From assembly GCA_963835535.1 (NCBI GenBank), contig CAWIFL010000009.1, positions 226,911-290,910 of the forward strand: DNA of 64,000 nucleotides, read 5' to 3'. Shown in pieces: positions 59,217 to 64,000 of this stretch. The first letter of the stretch is position 1. Each line of letters opens with the position of its first letter. The notes beneath the pieces were generated by a model. That model did no database searches. It was given only the letters and a program-made list of their open reading frames with translations, and was not told where the DNA came from. Source of the stretch: Fen-1245 sp963835535 (GTDB taxonomy: Bacteria; Gemmatimonadota; Gemmatimonadetes; Gemmatimonadales; JACORV01). A program made the position numbers and the translations under genes.

Positions 59217-60644
59217 ATGCGGCCGGCCTCCCTCGAGGAGTTCCTCGGCCAGGAGCACCTCCTCGGCCCGGGCAAGGCCCTGGGCGAGCTGATCCGCCGC
59301 GGCGAGGTCTCCTCGATGATCTTCTGGGGCCCGCCGGGCTCCGGGAAGACCACGCTCGCCTTCCTCATCGCGCGCTACACGGAACGCGAGTTCGTCCCGT
59401 TCAGCGCCGTGACCGAGGGCGTGCCGCGGGTGCGCGAGATCATCGCCGAAGCCGAGGAGCGGCTCGCGCAGTACGGCCGCCGCACCATCCTCTTCTGCGA
59501 CGAGATCCACCGCTTCAACCGCGCGCAGCAGGACGCCTTCCTCCCGCACGTCGAGCGGGGCACGATCGCGCTGATCGGCGCGACCACCGAGAACCCGAGC
59601 TTCGAGATCACCGGCGCGCTCCTGTCGCGCACCCGGGTCTTCGTCCTCGAGCCGTTGACCGAGGAACACATCAAGACGCTGGTGCGCCGCGCGCTCGCCG
59701 ACGGTGACCGCGGCCTCGGCAAGCTGAAGCTGACGCTCGACGACGAGGCCCTCGCGCTGCTGTGCCGCGAAGCCGACGGCGACGCCCGCCGCGCCCTGCA
59801 GGCGCTGGAGGCCGCGAGCGAGTTTGTGACCGGTAGCCCGTCGAGGGCTCCCGCGGATGCGAAGGGGCGGACCCGCGCAGGCGGCGAAGCCGATGTCGGT
59901 GGCCGCTCGATGGCTTCTGCGGGCGCGAAGGGGCGGTCCCGCGCAGTTGGCAGGGAGGACCCCGAGCGCCCGCAGGGGCCCGAGAGCGGCGCCGCAGGAG
60001 TCATCACCGCCGCGGTCGTCGCCGACGCGCTCCAGAAACGGTTCGCCAAGTACGACAAGGGCGGCGAGGAGCACTACAACCTCATCAGCGCCCTCCACAA
60101 GGCCATGCGCGGCTCGGACCCCGACGGCTCGCTGTACTGGCTCGCGCGCATGATCGACGGCGGCGAGGACCCGCTCTACATCGCGCGCCGCGTCGTGCGC
60201 GCCGCCAGCGAGGACGTCGGCCTCGCCGACCCGCGCGCCCTCACCATCGCCCTGGCGGCCAAGGACACCCTCCACTTCCTCGGCCAGCCCGAGGGCGAGC
60301 TGGCCCTGGCCGAGGCCGTCGTCTACATCGCCACCGCGCCCAAGAGCAACCGAGTCTACGAGGCGTGGGGCAGGGCGCTGGCTGCGGCGCGCGAGCATCC
60401 CGCCGAGGGCGTGCCGCTGCACATCCGGAACGCGCCGACCGACCTGATGAAGGAGCTGGGCTACGGGAAGGGCTACGAGTACGCGCACGCCGTGCCGGAG
60501 GCCTACACGCCGCAGGAGTATCTCCCGCCGGTGCTCAAGGGCACCAAGTTCTACGACCCCTCGCAGTTCGGGTTCGAGAAGGACGTGGCCAAGCGGATCG
60601 AGTGGTGGGAAGGGCTGAAGAAGAAGGCGCGGGACGCGAGTTAG
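59217..60644 (+). CDS. rarA: Replication-associated recombination protein RarA (MgsA), with in-frame repeats
   Basis: A 475-residue AAA+ protein from the first ATG in frame. Walker A GPPGSGKTT is at about 38-46, Walker B is LFCDEIHRFNRAQQDAFLP, sensor 1 is ATTENPSFE. The C-terminal cluster domain has EEHYNLISALHKAMRGSDPDGSLYWLARMI. It acts at stalled forks. The family start is usually about 15-30 residues earlier. The in-frame upstream codons SLFAPPASAQPLAARM fit, but no start codon precedes them, so a +1 error near 59168 is possible. Residues about 205-259 are family 2 repeats. Confidence 0.92.
   Translation: MRPASLEEFLGQEHLLGPGKALGELIRRGEVSSMIFWGPPGSGKTTLAFLIARYTEREFVPFSAVTEGVPRVREIIAEAEERLAQYGRRTILFCDEIHRFNRAQQDAFLPHVERGTIALIGATTENPSFEITGALLSRTRVFVLEPLTEEHIKTLVRRALADGDRGLGKLKLTLDDEALALLCREADGDARRALQALEAASEFVTGSPSRAPADAKGRTRAGGEADVGGRSMASAGAKGRSRAVGREDPERPQGPESGAAGVITAAVVADALQKRFAKYDKGGEEHYNLISALHKAMRGSDPDGSLYWLARMIDGGEDPLYIARRVVRAASEDVGLADPRALTIALAAKDTLHFLGQPEGELALAEAVVYIATAPKSNRVYEAWGRALAAAREHPAEGVPLHIRNAPTDLMKELGYGKGYEYAHAVPEAYTPQEYLPPVLKGTKFYDPSQFGFEKDVAKRIEWWEGLKKKARDAS
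59830..59993 (+). repeat. In-frame dispersed elements, family 2, tandem copies in rarA
   Basis: The first half of the element (59830-59880) is followed by a second, complete copy (59897-59993). Both contain a GCGAAGGGGCGG core; the second continues through GTTGGCAGGGAGGACCCCGAG exactly as in alaS. The insertion adds about 55 residues (GAKGRSRAVGREDPERP) to RarA. The second hairpin arm here has a mismatch compared with alaS. Confidence 0.8.
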
Positions 60645-60732
60645 CCCGGCCGCTGCCGAATCAGGCTAGGCGGTCAAACCGAGTGCGTCCTTCAGGGCCT
60701 CGTCCACGCGCACGACGTCGCCGCGCCGTCGG
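60645..60732. other. Convergent gap with a possible gene remnant
   Basis: The 88 bases between rarA and the minus-strand protease contain, on the minus strand, an in-frame stretch (GDVVRVDEALKDALGLTA) ending in a stop. It resembles the C-terminus of an unrelated protein and may be a decayed gene. No terminator is evident. Confidence 0.3.
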
Positions 60733-61188
60733 TCAGTCGGCGTTGTAGACGTCGAGAGCGGGGTCACTCCACCCCTTCGCCAGGGCCGCCTGCTGGAGTG
60801 CCAAACCCTCGCGCCCCGTCCAGGGATTGGCGAGCTTGAGGAGGCCCGGAACAGGAACCAGACGCCGGTTGACCGGGTCGGCAGCCAGGCCCAGTTCTTC
60901 CAGGGTGACGACGCCCAGGAGGGCCTCCGACTCCGGCTCGCCGAATATGGCCACGGTAGAACGCGTGCGGCTGGCGAAGCGAAGGCGGACAGCACCAATC
61001 GGGTATTTCACCTCGCGGCCGTCGGCCAGGACGAATGGCCACTCTTCCTCGGGCGCGACCCCGAGGCGATCCAGAATGTCCCTGGAAACCCAGGTGTATG
61101 TCGCCCCGGTATCGACGAGCGCATCGAGGTGCTCGAAGCGACCGCCCGCGACGTTCGCGATATCCACTGCAACGCGGAAGTTCCCCAT
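60733..61188 (-). CDS. Retropepsin-like aspartic protease family protein
   Basis: A 151-residue protein on the minus strand. The catalytic motif is ALVDTGATYTWVSRDIL (Asp26-Thr-Gly) and a flap/second-half region ends with EALLGVVTLEELGLAADPVNRRLVP, the typical closing LG-x-LG segment of single-domain retropepsin-like proteases, which act as dimers. No signal peptide or membrane helix is evident. Targets are unknown. It shares a divergent gap of about 80 bases with hflX. No operon partner. Confidence 0.8.
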   Translation of the reverse strand: MGNFRVAVDIANVAGGRFEHLDALVDTGATYTWVSRDILDRLGVAPEEEWPFVLADGREVKYPIGAVRLRFASRTRSTVAIFGEPESEALLGVVTLEELGLAADPVNRRLVPVPGLLKLANPWTGREGLALQQAALAKGWSDPALDVYNAD

Positions 61189-61269
61189 GGTCGCAATGTA
61201 GCGGGGGTGTGGTTACTCGCGGTAGCAAAGGTGTTGCACGCTGTATCCAACGAGCGCAGGAGTGCTAGC

Positions 61270-62463
61270 TTGCAGCGTGCGCGTTCCCATCCGAGGAGTG
61301 GTCCAATCGCTAGGCAGCTGATCGAAGTCCGGCCCGCCGCCGAGCGGGCGCTGCTGGTCGGGGCCCCGCGCAAGGGCTCGCCCGAGGCGCGGGACGTCGA
61401 GGAGCACCTGGACGAGCTGGCGCGGCTCGCGGACACGGCCGGCGCGAAGGTCGTGGGCCGGATCGTGCAGTTCATCGCCAAGCCGACGCCCGACCTCTAC
61501 ATCGGGGCCGGGAAGGCGGAGGAAGTCGGCCGCCGCGTCCTCGACCTCGGCGCGGGCCTGGTCATCTTCGACGAGGAGCTGAGCCCGCGGCAGGGGAAGC
61601 ACCTGGAGGACCTGCTCAAGGTGCGGGTGATGGACCGCACCGAGCTGATCCTCGACATCTTCGCGCTCAGGGCGCGGAGCAGGGAAGCGAAGATGCAGGT
61701 CGAGCTGGCGCAGCTCGAGTATTCCGTCTCGCGCCTGACGCGGATGTGGGTCCACCTCTCGAGGATCCGCGGCGGCATCGGGCTCAGGGGGCCGGGCGAG
61801 ACCCAGCTCGAGACCGACCGGCGGATGATCCGGCGCAAGATCGGCGTGCTGAAGCAGAAGCTCGCCGAGGTCGCGGAGCATCGGAGCCGCTTGCGCTCGC
61901 GCACCGACGACCGGCACGTGGTGAAGGTCGCGCTGGTCGGCTACACCAACGCCGGGAAGTCGAGCCTGCTCCGCGCGCTGACGGGCGCCGACGCGCACGT
62001 GGAGGATCGTCTCTTCGCCACCCTCGACACCCAGAGCCGCGAGGTTGCAGCTCCCCACACCCTACCCCCTACACCCTACACCCAGCCGGTCCGCGTCCGG
62101 TACACAGACACTGTAGGGTTCATCAGAAAGCTCCCCCATGACCTGGTCGCGTCCTTCCGCGCGACGCTCGAGGAGGCGGCGGACGCCGACGTGATCGTCC
62201 ACGTGGTGGACGCCAGCCATCCGGCGTGGGAGGACCAGGCGGAGGTGGTCGGGGAGGTGCTGGCCGGCGTGCTCGCGGACGGTGGGAAGGAGTCCCGGGT
62301 CGTGGTCGCGCTCAACAAGGCGGATCTTCTTGCCCCCGAGGATCAGGCGGACCGCGTGCGATCGGCGGCTGGACGCGGCTGGGATGCGGTGCTCACCGCT
62401 GCGACCGCCAGCGAAGGCGCGCTGCAACTGAAGGATGTGCTCCTCCGCACGACATCGGACTAG
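61270..62463 (+). CDS. hflX: Ribosome-associated GTPase HflX, with heptad array in the G domain
   Basis: About 397 residues from TTG 61270, which follows a GCAGGAG sequence. The frame is open upstream to 61129 without conservation. The N-terminal HflX domain (LYIGAGKAEEV, LSPRQGKHLEDLLKVRVMDRTELILDIFALRARSREAKMQVELAQLEY) is followed by GxGE-type RGPGETQLETDRR and the G domain (GYTNAGKSSLLRAL, DTVGFIRKLPHDLVASFRATLEE, NKADLL). HflX splits stalled ribosomes. A heptad array (62052-62084) inserts about 11 residues (PHTLPPTPYTQ) just before the DTVGF G3 motif. The next codons (TAC ACA GAC ACT GTA ... AGA) are unusual for this genome. Confidence 0.9.
   Translation: MQRARSHPRSGPIARQLIEVRPAAERALLVGAPRKGSPEARDVEEHLDELARLADTAGAKVVGRIVQFIAKPTPDLYIGAGKAEEVGRRVLDLGAGLVIFDEELSPRQGKHLEDLLKVRVMDRTELILDIFALRARSREAKMQVELAQLEYSVSRLTRMWVHLSRIRGGIGLRGPGETQLETDRRMIRRKIGVLKQKLAEVAEHRSRLRSRTDDRHVVKVALVGYTNAGKSSLLRALTGADAHVEDRLFATLDTQSREVAAPHTLPPTPYTQPVRVRYTDTVGFIRKLPHDLVASFRATLEEAADADVIVHVVDASHPAWEDQAEVVGEVLAGVLADGGKESRVVVALNKADLLAPEDQADRVRSAAGRGWDAVLTAATASEGALQLKDVLLRTTSD
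62052..62084. repeat. CACCCTA heptad array inside the hflX G domain
   Basis: Same words as at 52225-52254 (identical over about 28 bases) and 3103-3131 (20-base core). It is in frame and translated, between G1 and G3 of the GTPase. Confidence 0.85.
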
Positions 62464-62484
62464 AGTGAGCGCGAGCGCGCCGCG

Positions 62485-62507
62485 GCGATCGTCCCGTTAA
62501 CGATCGC
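62485..62507 (+). terminator. Hairpin after hflX
   Basis: GCGATCGT, a 7-base loop, ACGATCGC: a perfect 8-bp stem 21 bases after the stop. There is no T-run after it, so termination would be weak or factor dependent. Confidence 0.5.
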
Positions 62508-62557
62508 TGGTTCGTCCCGTCTACTCCGGTGCCATTCGCCCTTCAGAGGCAGCCCCG

Positions 62558-64000
62558 ATGTTGCGCGGACGAGTCCGCGTCGCCCTGGCGCTTGCCAGCG
62601 CACTCGCTCTTTCCCACTGCGATTCGCTGAACGACGCACCTGGCGCAGTTGGTCCGAACGCGCACCAGACAGGCACTGCTGTGGCCTTCGACACCCTGCC
62701 GAGGGTGGAGACGGTGATCGTGGACTCCTCCCGCGGGCCTCTCTTCCGCACGCTGCGGGTGTTGCTGGACAGGGCGGCCGGGATACAGGTGGATTATTGG
62801 GCGTCCGGGGCGCCGCATCTCCGGGTGACGACGCCGGTCGACACCAGCGGCAGGCGCTATGTGACGGACTCCGTTTCTATGCCGCGGCTGCGCGCGTCCA
62901 CCACGTACAGCTACGAGGTGCGGACAGTCGAGCCGGATGGAGCGCTGGGAGCGCCGGACTCCGGCACCGTCACTACTGGCGCGCTGCCCTCCGGACTGGC
63001 GGGCTACCAGTTCAGCGTTCAGGGCACGCCGTCGTTCCCGCTCGCGATGCTGGAGCTGTGGGGCGCCTCGTTCAATGGCTGGGTCATCATTGACGCGACC
63101 GGCCAGGTCGTGTGGTACGCCCCGGCGTGCAATGCTCTGGGCTTCACCCGGAGGGCCAACGGCAATTTCGTGCTGCTCGACACCTGCGCGGGCCTGCGGG
63201 AAGTGACGCCGGACGGGCGCTTGGTGGATTCGCTCCCTGCCGGCCCCTACCAGATGAATCACGACGTCGTCGCCACGCCGCAGAACACGTTGCTCTTCAT
63301 CGCGGAAGAATCCCGCGTGTTGAACGACACATCGTGGACCGGGAACGCGATCTGGGAGTGGAACCCCGAGACGGGGAGCGTCGTCAGGCGGTGGTCGACG
63401 TTTGACGTCTTGTCGCCGGCCGTGGACCGTGGCCCGGCCTCGTCGCCGGGCGACTGGCTGCACGCCAACTCCCTGGCCATCGGGCCGCGCGGCAACGTGG
63501 TCGTGTCCTTCCTCTACACCGGTCAGGTCATCTCCCTCTCGCCCGACTTCACGACCGTCGAATGGCGACTGGGCGGTCCCAACAGCACGATTGCCGTGGA
63601 CTCGGGTGCGCAGACATACGGCCAGCACACCGCAGCCGAGGTCGGCCCCGACACGGTGCTGGTCTTCGACAACATGACATACGACTCGACCGCCGCCGGG
63701 CACTACTCACGCGGGCTGGAGATCGCCCTCGATCCCGTGGCGCACACGGCGCACAAGGTCTGGGATTTCAGGCCCCAGCCCGACATCTGGAACCCGTACG
63801 TGGGGTCCGACCGGCCGCTCCCCAACGGCGATCGTCTGGTCTCGTTCGGGCTGTCCGCCGGGACCGCGGGCGGCTCGGGGCCGATCGCCGCCTACGAGGT
63901 ATCCGCAAGCGGCGCAGTTGTCTGGCACCTTCAGGTCTCCGGCCCGCTGTGGAACTACCGCACCACGCCTCTGTCGTCGGTGGGAGGCGAGGTCGAGGTG
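62558..64000 (+). CDS. Arylsulfotransferase (ASST)-family protein, 3' truncated by window
   Basis: An open frame of 481 codons from ATG 62558 to the end of the window. The N-terminus is a signal peptide (VALALASALALSHC), perhaps a lipoprotein, though His before the Cys is unusual. After a beta-rich N-terminal domain (about 35-145) come NHDVVATPQNTLLFIAEE, DWLHANSLAIGPRGNVVVSF and GQHTAAEVGPDTVLVFDN, the hallmark motifs of the Arylsulfotran_2 family, including the His that takes the sulfuryl group. It would act in the periplasm or at the cell surface. Base use is somewhat lower in GC than the neighbours. Confidence 0.82.
   Translation, partial: MLRGRVRVALALASALALSHCDSLNDAPGAVGPNAHQTGTAVAFDTLPRVETVIVDSSRGPLFRTLRVLLDRAAGIQVDYWASGAPHLRVTTPVDTSGRRYVTDSVSMPRLRASTTYSYEVRTVEPDGALGAPDSGTVTTGALPSGLAGYQFSVQGTPSFPLAMLELWGASFNGWVIIDATGQVVWYAPACNALGFTRRANGNFVLLDTCAGLREVTPDGRLVDSLPAGPYQMNHDVVATPQNTLLFIAEESRVLNDTSWTGNAIWEWNPETGSVVRRWSTFDVLSPAVDRGPASSPGDWLHANSLAIGPRGNVVVSFLYTGQVISLSPDFTTVEWRLGGPNSTIAVDSGAQTYGQHTAAEVGPDTVLVFDNMTYDSTAAGHYSRGLEIALDPVAHTAHKVWDFRPQPDIWNPYVGSDRPLPNGDRLVSFGLSAGTAGGSGPIAAYEVSASGAVVWHLQVSGPLWNYRTTPLSSVGGEVEV

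Noticed and set aside
62437..62507. Strong intrinsic terminator after hflX
   Set aside because: The hairpin is perfect but no T-run follows, so it is listed only with moderate confidence.

Overview
The window is about 70% G+C, almost wholly coding, and chromosomal. Genes for outer-membrane biogenesis (BamD, Tol-Pal, LptD) show a diderm. A bacterial GGGP-synthase homologue, a SecA with a long insert in its second nucleotide-binding domain, a DUF4321-like protein, large TPR/Pro-Ala proteins and near-universal GTG/TTG start codons overlapping the previous stop point to Gemmatimonadota. That assignment is inferred from gene content, not from a marker search.

Layout. 1-5.3 kb: nucleotide-sugar genes (UDP-glucose dehydrogenase end, UDP-glucuronate decarboxylase, epimerase), then TPR proteins, bamD and nadD. 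5.3-15.2 kb: a compact housekeeping run, secA, radC, rsh, uvrB, tsaE, tsaB, rimI. 15.3-27.5 kb: ssb behind a consensus promoter, a LysM protein, galE, the complete tolQ-tolR-tolA-tolB-pal-cpoB operon, tatC, lptD and a lipoprotein. 27.6-34.4 kb: hutU-hutI (histidine degradation), a TPR protein, a polyprenyl synthetase, a DUF4321-like protein and tatA. A PpiD-like foldase lies on the minus strand (34.5-36.4 kb). 36.5-46.1 kb: TPR protein, aroQ, Xaa-Pro peptidase, accB-pilT-accC, comB, ftsK. 46.1-57.3 kb: methyltransferase, yraN, recA-recX-alaS, GGGP synthase, a CpsB-type phosphatase, gmhA, an SDR, a CCA-adding enzyme and a ZIP transporter. 57.3-64 kb is more accessory: a MarR regulator, a Phd/PIN toxin-antitoxin pair, rarA, an aspartic protease, hflX and a truncated arylsulfotransferase.

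The least ordinary signal is a population of small repeats that ignores gene boundaries. (1) Two families of roughly 80-165 bp elements are inserted in frame inside core genes: family 1 in the epimerase and at the N-terminus of UvrB, family 2 in AlaRS and RarA. They recall the Rickettsia palindromic elements in behaviour, not in sequence. (2) Short arrays with 7-bp periodicity (sometimes 8), each with its own unit, occur at more than a dozen places between and inside genes (tsaB, tolA, ftsK, hflX, a lipoprotein signal peptide). Some distant arrays are nearly identical, which suggests dispersal rather than independent slippage. They resemble the STRR heptanucleotide repeats of filamentous cyanobacteria.

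Four reading-frame breaks (lptD, alaS, gmhA, possibly the rarA start) sit at short G or C runs. They may be assembly errors or real slippage sites.
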